DNA from: Sacculina carcini
Taxonomy: Eukaryota > Arthropoda > Thecostraca > Sacculinidae
Assembly (NCBI GenBank): GCA_916048095.2
Contig: OU696595.1
Coordinates: forward strand, 1,010,795-1,074,794
Direction of reading: 5' to 3'
Length of the DNA stretch: 64,000 nucleotides
Part shown: positions 51,311-63,055 of the stretch, piece by piece
Layout of the letters: every line of letters starts with the position of its first letter
How positions within the stretch are numbered: the first letter of the stretch is position 1
Program-made: the position numbers and the translations under genes
The notes under the pieces: model-generated
Told to the model about the DNA's origin: nothing
The model's database searches: none
The model's input: the letters and a program-made list of their open reading frames with translations, nothing else

Positions 51311-52855
51311 ATATATGTGAAAAACTCATTGGAGTTGGCCATATTGCAAGACAATATAAGATCGCTGAAGCAAAACTATGAATAACTGAAATACTCACTC
51401 TCCAGTTCAATAATGCTTGATATTATCCTTATATCAGAGACTTGGATTGATGGCTGTTAATCTAAATTTTTCCTGATTGATGACTATGATTTAGTGACCG
51501 CTTCGCCGGAAAAAGAAAGAACGAGGGGTAAAGCGTCTGCCATTTATGTGAGCAAAAAATAGAATTACATTGTCAGTGACAAGTATTCAAGTGGCACAGA
51601 GATTGCATTTCAGGCAGTTACTATTGAGCTGTTTAACCCAAATAAACGAAATATAGTTTTTATCTCTGTCTACAGGTCTCCCTCTTATCAGTCTTCCCTT
51701 TTTATGAATTTTTTAGACACCTCACATTTTGACACATTGTTTAATGATAAACTAGTAGTTATTGGCGGTGATTTCAAAATTGATATCTTGGATAATTCGC
51801 AAACAGATTTTATTGATCTCATGGCTTCTAAAGGATTCAACCCAATAATCAATACGACTCGTATAACGTATAACTCGTATAACACAGTATAACTACTCGT
51901 ATAACACAGTATAACTACTCGTATAACACAGACATGCTCCACTCTGATCGACAACATATTCATGAACAACGCGTCTCTAGTCTCTTCCAGCTGCATAATA
52001 ACACATGATATCAGTGATCACCTGCCAACTTTTTGCACTGTGACGTACAATACTGTTTCACCCACAACATCGCATCAAAATAGAAGATTATTCAATTTTA
52101 AACATGCTGACAAATTAAAACAACAAGTCAGAGTTGAGATGAACAAGTTCTATGCGATATCAGAAGCCGAACAATGTGCCAACTTCCTGCTACAAACATT
52201 TGTAACTCAAATCGACAAATTATCAAATACTAAAAATAACCTGAGGAAACAGCCTCAACAGCCGTGGATTGACAAAAAACTCTTAGCAGACATCAATCTA
52301 AAAAACAAATTACATCTCAAATACGTCAAGAAAGGAAAGACTAGTAAAAAGGAAGACTTTAAAATATTTAAAAATTCACAATATATTAAAAAGCCAAATA
52401 CAATTGGCAAAACAGAAATACTACCTTGAGCAACTGAAACGTCATCAATGCAATAAACGAATGATGTGGAACACATTACTAGCCATTACTAACGTGAAAA
52501 TACGAAGGGAGATTTTACCGTCCTGTTTTATACACAATGATGTTTTACATGAAAACCCAACAAACATTGCTGAAGACTTCAACTTTTATTTTACAAACGT
52601 TAATCTTAATATAGCAAGAAATATGTCGCTTACCAACGTACACCATAGGATGTTTCTCGATCATTTAAAGTCGTGTGAAAGCAACAAATTCGTGTTTCAA
52701 ACTATTCCAAATCTTGTCGTACACTCCATAATAACCCAACTGAAGAGTGGCAAGAGCGCACATGACGGTCTCACAGGTGAAATACTAAAACTTATTGCCT
52801 CGTCATTCCTCACCGAAATTACACACATGATTAACTTATGTAAAAGAATCAGAAA
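51310..52855 (+). pseudogene. LINE endonuclease and RT start, decayed
   Basis: Plus-strand relic. Endonuclease motifs in broken frames: 'NIRSL' and 'ISETWIDG' (about 51350-51460), 'VYRSPSY' (51670), 'GGDFKIDIL' (51760), 'TTRITY', 'IDNIFMN' and 'DISDHLPTF' (52005). Then comes the linker to the reverse transcriptase ('LKSGKSAHDGLTGEILK', 52735-52790). A small triplication 'actcgtataacacagtata' lies at 51865-51930. The RT is cut off at about 52855, where piggyBac-like sequence begins. Confidence 0.8.
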
Positions 52856-53135
52856 AAAGTTACTTTATTTTCGAGAAAAAGAGTTGGAAAGAGGTGTAAT
52901 GGAAACAATAACCCACCATGGCACAGGCTCATCACGGCCCGGTACTCGACCTCTACCAATGGTAGGCTCGGCGGCCGGAAGCAATGTACGCTGGGAACCA
53001 ACTGGACATTGGCCAGAGAAAACTAGCAACAAATATTGCCGCTGTCGTCATTGTTCCAGGAGGTCGGCCTATATGTGTGTAAAATGTAAAGTTCCATTGC
53101 ACCCAGAATTCCTGCAAGAATACCACACCAGATGA
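52856..53135 (+). pseudogene. piggyBac transposase C-terminal tail
   Basis: The frame continues from the LINE relic into a segment with 'HWPEK' and a cysteine-rich end (CRCRHC...C..CKVPLHPE...YHTR), the zinc-binding C-terminal domain of piggyBac-type transposases. The catalytic core is absent. The open frame across the join is probably chance. Confidence 0.65.
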
Positions 53136-53154
53136 TTTTTTAGAGCAAAGATTT

Positions 53155-53162
53155 AATTGATT

Positions 53163-53221
<59 letters not shown>

Positions 53222-53442
53222 GCGGAGGAATTCATAAAATGGAAATAATATTCATAAAAATTCATATTCATAAAAAATATTCCAAATTAAAAAAGAAAAT
53301 GAAAACTCATAAGTGTCTTACTCAATAGAAAAGTCAAAGTGTGAATATTTTTATTCTTATTTTGACATAATATTTTCCCTCAACCCACCTCATATATATA
53401 CCCACCCATTGTGCAGAATAATTCAGAACACAAACACGTAAC
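53155..53442. repeat. TA microsatellite and repeat B remains
   Basis: A TA tract at 53160-53216. Then AT-rich sequence with inverse repeat B-like boxes at about 53218 ('ttgtgcggaggaattcataaaatgg') and 53398 ('cccacccattgtgcagaataattc'). Confidence 0.65.
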
Positions 53443-54480
53443 AGTAGAAGCATTCAACACTTTGTTACATTTGTTTACATTATCCCCCTTGCCCCTCCCC
53501 CCTCTGACGTCACCCCCCTATGACGTCACCCCCTTCTGACGTCACACTTAACCTAACTTTTATAACCTAACCTAACTTTTTTTCAATTTTAACCTAACCT
53601 AACTTTTTTTCATTTTTAACCTAACCTAACTTTTTTTTAGTTTTTTAACCTAACCTAACTTATTTTAGTTTTTTCAACCTAACCTAACTTTTTTGTGTAT
53701 ACCTAACCTAACTTTTTTTAGTTTTTTAACCTAACCTAACTTTTTTTAGTTTTTTTAACCTAACCTAACTTTTTTTAGTTTTTTTTTAACCTAACCTAAC
53801 TTTTTTTTGTATACCTAACCTAACTTTTTTTTTAACCTAACCTAACTTCTTTGTGTATACCTAACCTAACTTCTTTGTGTATACCTAACCCAACTTTTTT
53901 TCTTTATTATATACCCAACCCAACCTAACCCAACCCAGCTTTTAGTTTTATTTCTTATTCTTCCTTTCTTATTACATTTATTCTTTATTCTATACCCAGC
54001 CCGACCCAACCCAACTTTCATTTCTTATTCTTCCTTTCTTATTATATTTATTCTTTATTCTATGCCCAACCTAACTTTTTTCTTCTGTATTATATACCTA
54101 ACCCAACTTTTTTTCTTCATTATATACCCAACCCGACCCAAACCAACTTTTATTTATTTATTCTTTCTTTCTTATTATATTTATTCTTTATTCTATGCCC
54201 AACATTTATTTTTTTATTTCTTATTCTTCCTTTCTTATTATATTTATTCTTTATTCTATGCCCAACTTTTATTTTTTTATTTCTTATTCTTCCTTTCTTA
54301 TTATATTTGTTCTTTATTCTATGCCCAACCTAACTTTTTTTTTCCTTTATTTCTATTTTATGTCACGATACTCATTATATCGGGATCGCCAAGTCGATGT
54401 TTGGCAGAGACGAGAATATAATAATTTTCAATCATACTTGAAATATGTATAAAAAACGGCTTGACTAAATCGGTCGCAAA
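53443..54480 (+). repeat. terminus of diverged Maverick relic 2A with CCTAA/poly-T array
   Basis: It begins AGTAGAAG...ACACTTTGTTACATTTG, matching the tip of the complete element (AGTAGTAG...ACACTTTGTGACATTTG). A C-rich run and three TGACGTCA sites follow (53505, 53521, 53537). Then an array of 'aacctaacctaacttttttt' (53546-53900) grades into 'cccaacccaac' and 'ttcttattcttcc' repeats. The end (54345-54480) is shared with 58035-58190 and 61345-61490. Confidence 0.75.
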
Positions 54481-54506
54481 GACAATGCACAATATTCATG
54501 TTGTAT

Positions 54507-54775
54507 TCAAACACGTTGAAGTTCTTGATAGTAAAATGTCCCGGTAATCAAATTTCCATCATCATCACATAGCTTATACATGGGAATTGATCGACGTTTG
54601 TATATGGAAGAAATTTTGAACGTTTCGTTGCTAAATGTCTGTCGATATCCATTTTCAAACATAGTTTTCGGTATATACATTCGCACATTACTTTTTGGTT
54701 AGTGTTTTCATCACGTGTTGATTTGATACATTGATATCGCGAGGTGTCATACCGGTTGATGTACAGGTGAAGTAT
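54507..54775 (-). pseudogene. Maverick integrase C-terminal relic
   Basis: The minus-strand stretch 54695-54507 is closely similar to the last ~60 residues of the integrase at 41486-42301 ('IPKTMFENGYRQTFSNETF', 'IPMYKL', 'YYQELQRV' and stop). Upstream, 'STGMTPRDINV' aligns with 'SVGMAPSHVTM' in another frame, after a small deletion. The catalytic core is missing. Confidence 0.75.
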
Positions 54776-55139
54776 GTCCGGTGAAGATCAGTCTAAATAT
54801 ATCATACGTTTAATATATCAAGTCTCCAATCCCTACGTCCGTATTTCGCATCATCTGCAATATCTCAGAAAAGTGTGTGAAAATCCCTGGTCATTTGTTG
54901 TCCCACGTTTCTATAATTCACCTCCATCTCATATCCTTCTATCTCCATCTTTCTTCGCTTTCACTTCATATCTGTACACATACTTGTTCTCTAAATAATT
55001 TAATCCCACATTGTCCTACACCCCATGCTAAAAATTTAGCCGCTCAATGTGCACACTCATCTTTTGCTTGTTTTTGTTTTCACGTATTTTTTGTGCACTG
55101 TAATCAGTTTTTCTATCTCTACCTGGTTATCTTTGTACT

Positions 55140-55219
<80 letters not shown>

Positions 55220-55559
55220 TCTAATGATTATTTATTGCGCTCTGCGCTTGTCTCATATTGCGTCGACGTGTAGCTGTTTTTTTTTGCTCTGATATATTTT
55301 TGTTCTTTTTGAATCGCACCACTGCTGCTATGTTAGCTAAATCAAATGCATGGTGTTGTTAGAGGTAGATGTGAAAGTTCTAAATAGGTGTATATATTTA
55401 ACTTTGTATTTCAACTGAATTTTCAATTATATTCAAAGCTTTTAAAAAGTGGTATTTGTATAACGAATTTATTATATTGTATTATGAGTTTACTTTTTTT
55501 CAGTACTTTATGAGTTTGACCATTGCATGCAAACTTTCAGCTTATTACAATGATATACG

Positions 55560-55624
<65 letters not shown>

Positions 55625-55639
55625 TTGCATAAAATTGAA
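54776..55639. other. no gene; TG and TA microsatellites
   Basis: A (TG)n tract at 55142-55217 and a (TA)n tract at 55562-55621. The remainder is AT-rich. A 74-aa ORF at 54774-54998 has no recognisable family. Confidence 0.6.
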
Positions 55640-56100
55640 CTAAATCATGTCAACGTACAAAAACAATTTGTAGACATCACATGTATTTGTCGCGCGTATG
55701 TTCATAGACAAATAGGCGAACAAGATGTGTTCAATGTTTGAGTGTGGACACTATGAATCAGATTGTTGTTGTTGAGTAGATTTGGAAAAGTCGAAACACC
55801 TTGTCGAGACAGCGTAGATACCGTCAGACGTCAGGCTTTGGATCAAGTAACGTGCGCCACGTAGTGTTCATACCTGTACTCAATAGGTTGACGTAGATGC
55901 TTTCGGATGCCCCGCTATGGATCAGTGTGATCAAGTTTAATCCGTGAAGTATCAGCGTCAGAACTAGAGAATGTTCATGTCTCTCGGTATTGAATTTCGA
56001 TTGGAGAGGCTGTAAAACAAGTATCATAAACACTAGTCGTTCAATTCCTTGACGGTGAATCCTTGTTCAGGTACTCTTTACAGTCTACGAGTATGATAAT
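55640..56100 (-). pseudogene. broken exonuclease-like Maverick gene
   Basis: The minus strand aligns with the gene at 63060-63584 over most of its length. The start segment (56090-56060) keeps the 'VD/C' region in pieces, 'FNTERHEHSLVLTLILHGL' matches 'LNAERRKHFLFLTATLHGL', and the downstream 'LDPKPDV' region matches 'LAPDHIY'. Several frameshifts and stops are present. Third member of this family in the window. Confidence 0.7.
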
Positions 56101-57800
56101 AGTTTAAAAGTAAATTGTCAATAGCAGAAAACGCATAAAAACAGAATCGTGGATACCCTTGCACAAAGAGAGCTGTACTGTCACACACGCCAGAGTTTAA
56201 TGTCTGACAGTCTAGTGTATACAAATGTGAGATTTGTTTATGTAAGCGTAAGGCCCGGTTTTCGTCGGTAAGTTCATAGGGTTAAAACACTACGTTCTTA
56301 TGTCACTGCCTTCTTAAATACTTGAAAATATCAACTTGGAAAATATTCACTATCATACAATAGTATATTGTTATACCATGTTGATTCCAGGGCGAGACTT
56401 CACCAAAAGACCTCTGCCTAAGATTAAGACCGCCACTGGATATATTCACAGGTGATATGACTTGCATGTATGTATTTAAAGCTTGAATAAATTCTGCCAC
56501 TAAATGTGAAACTTTACAAGTTTTTACACTAGTGTGCACTGACGTCATCGATACGCCTCAGGAATTAGTCGAATCACTGATCGTTTCCTCGGGATGGTCA
56601 GCTGGAAGTTATTGTAAAAACATGTGTGTTCATCGTTCATCATATATGTGTGAGTGTGTGTATATTGCTTAATTTTGTCGATAAAAATTTGATTTTCACG
56701 TAGCGACACTAATTCATCTTAATCTGACAACGTGTCTGTCAATATCGGTACAATTTCCTCATTATAAGTCCTTTCAAGATGTTGCTAGTGTATTCTACGA
56801 TTTCAAAAATAAATTCAATCCATGCTCAAACAGGATGAAACAAAAATTAATGTTATTTGAGATACTGCAAATGAATATACTATTGAATAGTGAATACATT
56901 AATGGACTCCCACAATTATAAGGGATGTGTAAAACTATTGTGTCAAATTTTGAATTTAAATGTTGACTTTAAACTTTAGAATGTCCGAAAGCACAAAATT
57001 TACACGAGCAAGTATTAAATATGTGAAATATTTTCAAATATATTGCGAAAAATTACATGCAAATATACAAAACTGTTCAAACAAGTGAATATGTATTTAC
57101 CAAATAAGTTGTGTACAATTGTACTATTTCTTCGGAATGCTTTGTTTAAAGTAAATACAAGCTCGAAGGATTTAGAATAAGAACCCTATAAATAAACTAT
57201 AATTGCCGATTCTTCAATTATATCAACAGTTTCGATCTTCACCAATAAAGTTTTAGGGAAACAATATTGTTGTAGTATACAAATCTGGTGTTAAACTTTA
57301 GTTTGTTTGCACACACCATAAACATCAGCCAAATGGCCATTCACACTCACTTTGGATACTGAACAGCTGCAAACAATTATTTGATATAGCGTCAAGAAAT
57401 GCAGAAACGTATACAATAGTGGTAGTAATATATAATATTAGATTCTCATAGAAGAAAATAAGAACCAAAAAATGACACTGATGATACTAAAAAAAAGCGT
57501 GTATAACACAACAATATATAACATCTTACATAATCAGTTGCATAATCAGAAATTAATATATAAACATTTAAACATGCTTGCAGAATTTTTCGAAAAAGAG
57601 ATACGAGCCGATGATATTGTTCTATGTTCTATTAGGAAATTATTGGTTTGTTTCACTCCACATCCAGCTACCGTTTGTCATATTCAAACTTGCCACATCG
57701 ATATCATTGCCACAACGATACAACATTTGAACAAGAAACATTTCTCACAATTCTAGAACAACAGGAGAGGCGCTCATTGACATGTTATTATATAGTTGAT
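56101..57800. other. no gene recognised
   Basis: AT-rich sequence. Two short ORFs (56303-56548 minus, 57472-57756 plus) lack recognisable motifs. The region probably belongs to the same relic locus. Confidence 0.5.
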
Positions 57801-57804
57801 AACT

Positions 57805-58625
57805 GTTACTTTGTGACATTTTAACCTAAATTTTTTGTGTATACCTAACCTAACCTAACCTAACCTAACCTTTTTTTTGTGTATACCTAACCTAACTTCT
57901 TTGTGTATACCTAACCTAACTTCTTTGTGTATACCCAACCCAACTTTTAGTTTTATTTCTTATTCTTCTTTTCTGATTATACATTTCTATTTATACATTT
58001 TATTTCTATTTATTCTTTATTCTATGCCCTACCTAACTTTTTTTCCTTTATTTCTATTTTATGTCACGATACTCATTATATCGGGATCGCCAAGTCGATG
58101 TTTGGCAGAGACGAGAATATAATAATTTTCAATCATACTTGAAATATGTATAAAAAACGGTTTGACTAAATCGGTCGCAAAGACAATGTTCCAATATGAC
58201 GCTGAATCACTCACTACGTTTATATAAAGTGTCTGGTTTATGTCAAATACTGCGGTAAGGATTGAAATGCCAGATGAATTCATTGGCGTCAAGCCAAGGA
58301 TGAATATTTTGAATATATTTACCTGATACACAGGTATGGGATTAAAACGTTTGCCGGTAACAAAGACCAAATTTACACGCAATTTATATAAATGTAGCCG
58401 AAACGAATGCCTGTGAATCACTAGCTACGTTTATATAACGTGTCTGGCTTATGTCAAACACTGACTAAATCGGTAATTAAAACGCTATTCGACTGTGTCG
58501 GAATTGATACAAAAATGACTTGCAACGAAATGACCTTTGTGTATTTTCACTTGATACACAACTATGGCAAATACACAAGTGGAAATCATGTAGAATCATA
58601 TTGACGACACGATTCAATGAACACA
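57805..58625 (+). repeat. terminus-like segment of relic 2C
   Basis: It starts with a degraded tip ('ttactttgtgacatttt'), then a pure run of CCTAA units (57843-57875) and 'ttctttgtgtatacctaac' units. A segment of about 580 bp (58040-58620) is nearly identical to 61350-61940. The extreme AGTAGAAG tip and the TGACGTCA sites are missing. Confidence 0.65.
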
Positions 58626-59621
58626 TCGTGAACACAAATGTTTGTTGATGTTTGTAATGTGCAATGTAATCAGTGTCAAAAGCGTCGACGCGTCAGGAGG
58701 GAACCACAAGAAGTTATTCCTGTGATCAGTGACACCACCACCACGACAGCTGGCGTCACAAACACAAGCACCACCAAAGCTGTGAGATGCAGTGTTTCCA
58801 GGATAAAGATGCAGACAACTCGAACTGTCCAACGACACATAGAAGCATTGGCTGGACATTTTTCGAAAATGTAGCGTCAAAATTAGACCCGGACCGGTAG
58901 TGAAAGGGAATTTCTTACGGGATTCGTCAAGGATTTTCACTTGAACAGTAGATATATTGGAATGGGACAAAGGTTTATAATTCATTTGATTAAACACCAA
59001 TTCTTGTATTGGCGACGTATTAGTCACATGTATTTGACGGAGTTGTGGTTGCAGTGAGCGGTTGACTATTTGTGCAGCTACTAGATCTGTTTCGATAGTC
59101 AACAATTGCGTCGAGGCTGGGTCCAACGGAAACGGTGTGGACATGATCATAGTGATATCGCTGGCGTCAAACACACCATAATGTGCATAGCGATATCGTC
59201 GTATCGAGTGTGCTATCGATCCGTTGACATGCAATAGTCGGGAAAATTGTTCGCTTATGTGCAACACAATGTTTGTAACCTCCAACCATAAATGATTGTC
59301 TCGTGATACTCTTACTTTCACATGATCACTATTCACATGCGTTTGTAGCGCCGAAATGAACGTATCGGCAGTATACTTGCCAGCATACACAGTTGATGAT
59401 TTATTGAGATCGCCCGTATTTGGACTGTACTCTGAAAATATTATATCTTTGTTGAGGGTCAGTCAGTTGGTTGGCAGTAAAACAGAGTGTAAGGCCACTT
59501 GCCATTGTTGTGTATCTAGACATAAAGGCTGAGTGAGATTCACCGAGAATTCAGCGGTGGTGTTACGTGTGAATGTCTGAATACTGGCGACGCTCGGCAG
59601 CGTTACATAAAACTCGTTCAT
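58614..59621 (-). pseudogene. penton-like gene relic fused to another gene's tail
   Basis: The minus-strand start at 59621 encodes the same opening as the penton-like protein at 43613 (FYVTLPSVAS). A TGA near 59470 replaces a conserved Trp codon. The frame then runs open through the first domain to 'FYVSLDSSSC', the start of the second. There it leaves the family and, after about 30 unrelated codons, ends in 'NKHLCSRC', the tail of the small protein at 61912-62184. This looks like an internal deletion joining the two genes. A TATATAAG box (59668) and TTAGTG (about 59637) precede the start on the minus strand. Confidence 0.75.
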
Positions 59622-59639
59622 ATCGACCAGTACACTAAG

Positions 59640-60076
59640 TATATTTATACGTCTGTCAACCTTATATACAAACAGGAAACAAACAACAAAATATATTTAG
59701 AAAAAATAACCTAACCTAGCCTAAAACTTAGAAATACACGAAGTGCGCACGAAAATACTTTTGCTAAAGTTTACACACACCACAAAACTCTGTCGGTTAA
59801 TTATAGCATTTCTGAATTAGCTATTCGGACGACGTCGATGACTAATTTGCTGATAGCTCAATCGCCATCACGACATTGTTGATTACAAAATCAGGGTAGT
59901 CACTAGCAATAATGAAATTTTCACATTGATACATTGAAACGAAGCTTACCGGGGTGTGTTGCAGATTTTCAATATTATTGTCGCCTCTGACAAGTTGTGA
60001 TATAAGTATTCACGAACAGTCTAATTAAATCAAGGTGCCGTATGCTACTGTTTACACGAGTGACACACCAGGTTGT

Positions 60077-60108
<32 letters not shown>

Positions 60109-60366
60109 ACACACACACACACACCTACACACACTGCCTTGCTCGCACACACACACACACACACACATACACACACACATCACACACAAGCACACACATA
60201 AACAGTGCTACAATGTTTAATTCCAGGTGGTTAAATATACAACATCCTAATTGGCATGCAGTCACGATATCCACGATAACCATTTAGATTAGCTGACACA
60301 TATGTGCTGACAGTGTTGAATCAAATTTATGAAGACAGACTGAGACTTCACGCTCACTCACTCACT

Positions 60367-60398
<32 letters not shown>

Positions 60399-60455
60399 CA
60401 CACACACATGCACATACATATGCACATACACACACACACACATGCACATGCATAT

Positions 60456-60494
<39 letters not shown>

Positions 60495-60541
60495 GGTCCG
60501 ATGCAGCCTGTACGTAAGCTAAGAGCGAACCGAGGAAACTC

Positions 60542-60596
<55 letters not shown>

Positions 60597-60711
60597 TCTT
60601 GCTCGCACACACACACACACATGCACATGCATATGCACACACACACACACACACACATGCACACATGCACACACATGCACATGCATATGCACATACACAC
60701 ACATGCATATG
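59640..60711. repeat. microsatellite-rich spacer
   Basis: Mostly CA-type tracts (60077-60195, 60365-60495, 60545-60597, 60605-60710) with ACATGC variants. Between 59700 and 60050 there is AT-rich sequence with a few 'cctaac' motifs and no recognised gene. Confidence 0.8.
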
Positions 60712-61345
60712 AGTAGAAGGCCTAAACACTTTGTTACATTTGTTTACATTATCCCCCTTGCCCCTCCCCCCTCTGACGTCACCCCCCTCTGACGTCACAC
60801 TTAACCTAACTTTTTTAACCTAACTTTTTTTCTTTTTTTTTTACCTAACTTTTTTTTTTAACCTAACCTAACTTTTTTTTTTTAACCTAACCTAACTGTT
60901 TTTAACCTAACCTAACTTTTTTTTTTTAACCTAACCTAACTGTTTTTTAACCTAACCTAACTTTTTTTTTTTAACCTAACCTAACTTTTTTGTGTATACC
61001 TAACCTAACTTTTTTTCTTTCTTATTCTTCCTTTCTTATTATATTTATTCTATGCCCAACCTAACTTTTTTTATTTCTTATTCTTCCTTTCTTATTATAT
61101 TTATTCTATGCCTAACCTAACTTCTTTGTGTATACCTAACCTAACTTCTTTGTGTGTATACCTAACCCAACTTTTTTTTTTCTTTATTCTATTCCTAACC
61201 CGACCCAACCCAACTTTTATTTCTTATTCTTCCTTTCTTATTATATTTATTCTTTATTCTATGCCCAACCTAACTTTTTTTATTTCTTATTCTTCTTTTC
61301 TTATTATATTTATTCTTTATTCTATGCCCAACTTTTATTTTTTTC
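60712..61345 (+). repeat. terminal CCTAA/poly-T array of Maverick 2B
   Basis: After the tip and two TGACGTCA sites, 'ttaacctaacctaactttttttt' units run to about 61020, then 'ttcttattcttcctttcttattatatttattctatgcc' units. No coding content. Confidence 0.8.
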
Positions 61346-61747
61346 CTTTATTTCTATTTTATGTCACGATACTCATTATATTGGGATCGCCAAGTCGATG
61401 TTTGGCAGAGACGAGAATATAATAATTTTCAATCATACTTGAAATATATATAAAAAAACGGTTTGACTAAATCGGTCGCAAAGACAATGTTCCAATATGA
61501 CGATGAATCACTCACCACGTTTATATAAAGTGTCTGGTATATGTCAAATACTACGGTAAGGTAATCGGATTAAAATGCCAGATGAATTCATTGGCGTCAA
61601 GCCAAGGATGAATATTTTGAATATATTTACCTGATACACAGGTATGGGATTAAAACGTTTGCCGGTAACAAAGACCAAATTTACACGCAATTTATGTAAA
61701 TGTAGCCGAAACGAATGCCTGTGAATCACTAGCTACGTTTATATAAC

Positions 61748-61972
61748 GTGTCTGGCTTATGTCAAACACTGACTAAATCGGTAATTAAAACGCTATTCGA
61801 CTGTGTCGGAATTGATACAAAAATGACTTGCAACGAAATGATTATTGTGTATTTTCACTTGATAAACAACTATGGCAAATATACAAGCGGAAATCTTATT
61901 GAGGACACGATTCAGCGAACACATCGTGAACACAAATGTTTGTTGATTTTTCGATCAATTTTGATAATGTAA
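61748..61972 (+). other. possible small ORF, weak
   Basis: A 74-codon plus-strand ORF, kept with minor change at 58440-58620 in the duplicate segment, though a frame break occurs there. It overlaps the tail of the minus-strand gene at 61912-62184. It may be only part of the duplicated DNA. Confidence 0.2.
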
Positions 61973-62184
61973 ATCGTATCGTGTGTCTCATACACAATTT
62001 CCAGTTCAGCCGACCATGTATCAGGAACAGAAACACCTTCTTGTAGAGCTTCCGAAAGACACACGTCAAACGATGTGTACTCTTTGTACGATTCGCTGAT
62101 GATGTGTTTGCTATCTGACGAACTACCACCAACATAGCGATAGTTATAATTAGGCACCAGTGTAGCAGGAGAAACACAGCTCAT
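61912..62184 (-). CDS. small unknown Maverick protein (2B copy)
   Basis: 90 aa from the ATG at 62184. Matches 48895-49194 along its length: 'MSCVSPATLVPNYNYRYVGG', 'EGVSVPDTWSAELEIVYETHDTIYIIKIDR' and the closing 'HLCSRCVR'. A longer ORF upstream is not shared with the relative. It is divergent to 62366-62959 with 181 bp between, much shorter than in the complete element and without the tandem repeats. The frame is intact. Confidence 0.75.
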   Translation of the reverse strand: MSCVSPATLVPNYNYRYVGGSSSDSKHIISESYKEYTSFDVCLSEALQEGVSVPDTWSAELEIVYETHDTIYIIKIDRKINKHLCSRCVR

Positions 62185-62365
62185 GGTGTTTATACAAAGA
62201 AAGATAAACATTGACTGTAAGAGCGAAATTATCAGACACGGAGTGATGGCGATAATTATGACGCATGCTCCGATAAGTAGTGCAATTAGTCTCAGCTGTG
62301 ATACGCAGTTGAGCACGAGACGCTTGCGGGTGAGGTTGTGTAGCTTTTATCGGGGAATTGTCAAC

Positions 62366-62959
62366 ATGAGTCAGGTGAATACAAACGTTGATACGACCAA
62401 GCGGATCCTGCCACTGGAACATCATGCGGTCAAGTTTGTTGCTGATACGCCGTTCATCTGTGGACACCCACTGGAGCAGAGGATTTGGATTATTTTCGGA
62501 CGACTGGAAAAACATAGTCAGACAGATTTCGAACACTTACAAAAACAGCTTACTAATATTATGCAACTGGAGCGATATTTTGATCCCTTTTGGAAAATTC
62601 ATCGCGGCGCGGTGAGAATGTTCACCAACGAGGAGCGTGCACTACAGATTGTGATCGATACAGTTATGAGTCGACCGATGAGAGATGCTGTTCTTGGAGC
62701 CGTTGCAGCCGCTGTATCATTTAAAGTGTTGTCGGTGGCGTTGGTGCGAAGTGACGAGACTCAGATTTACCGGCCGCCCGATGCGACCTGCAACACTATG
62801 GAGTGGATGAAGACCATTGTTATGAGCTACTATGAGTCGCGAAAACAGTACTTGACCGAAACCAAGATTTATCGTGAATTTAAAGCCGACAAAATGAAGA
62901 TGGTTGTGCACAAAGAGGTTCAAGGTGAACCACAAAGTAAACGGAACAAAATTTGTTGA
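62366..62959 (+). CDS. unknown Maverick protein (2B copy)
   Basis: 197 aa from the ATG at 62366. It is the relative of 47835-48479 with conserved 'TKRILPLEHHAVKFV', 'ICGHPLEQRIWIIFG', 'YFDPFW', 'LQIVIDTVMSRPMR' and 'SDETQIYRPPDAT'. The basic C-terminus is weaker (QSKRNKIC against RRKKRKVC). Opposed orientation relative to its neighbours is kept. Intact frame; function unknown. Confidence 0.75.
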   Translation: MSQVNTNVDTTKRILPLEHHAVKFVADTPFICGHPLEQRIWIIFGRLEKHSQTDFEHLQKQLTNIMQLERYFDPFWKIHRGAVRMFTNEERALQIVIDTVMSRPMRDAVLGAVAAAVSFKVLSVALVRSDETQIYRPPDATCNTMEWMKTIVMSYYESRKQYLTETKIYREFKADKMKMVVHKEVQGEPQSKRNKIC

Positions 62960-63055
62960 ATTATTCTATATGTACGGTTTACCAATACATTTCGTGATGT
63001 GTTACAAGAGTTTGATTATTGCGCGCGAACAAAAACACACTTTGTTATCGTTCAA

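Noticed and set aside
53546-53900. True telomere or subtelomere end
   Set aside because: Pentamer runs are short, broken by poly-T and followed by more unique sequence and a second element; internal array more likely.
60358-60798. Long Cys/Val- or Thr/His-repeating ORFs
   Set aside because: They are translations of (CA)n/(TG)n microsatellites; likewise at 26111-26405, 26868-27062 and 60035-60287.
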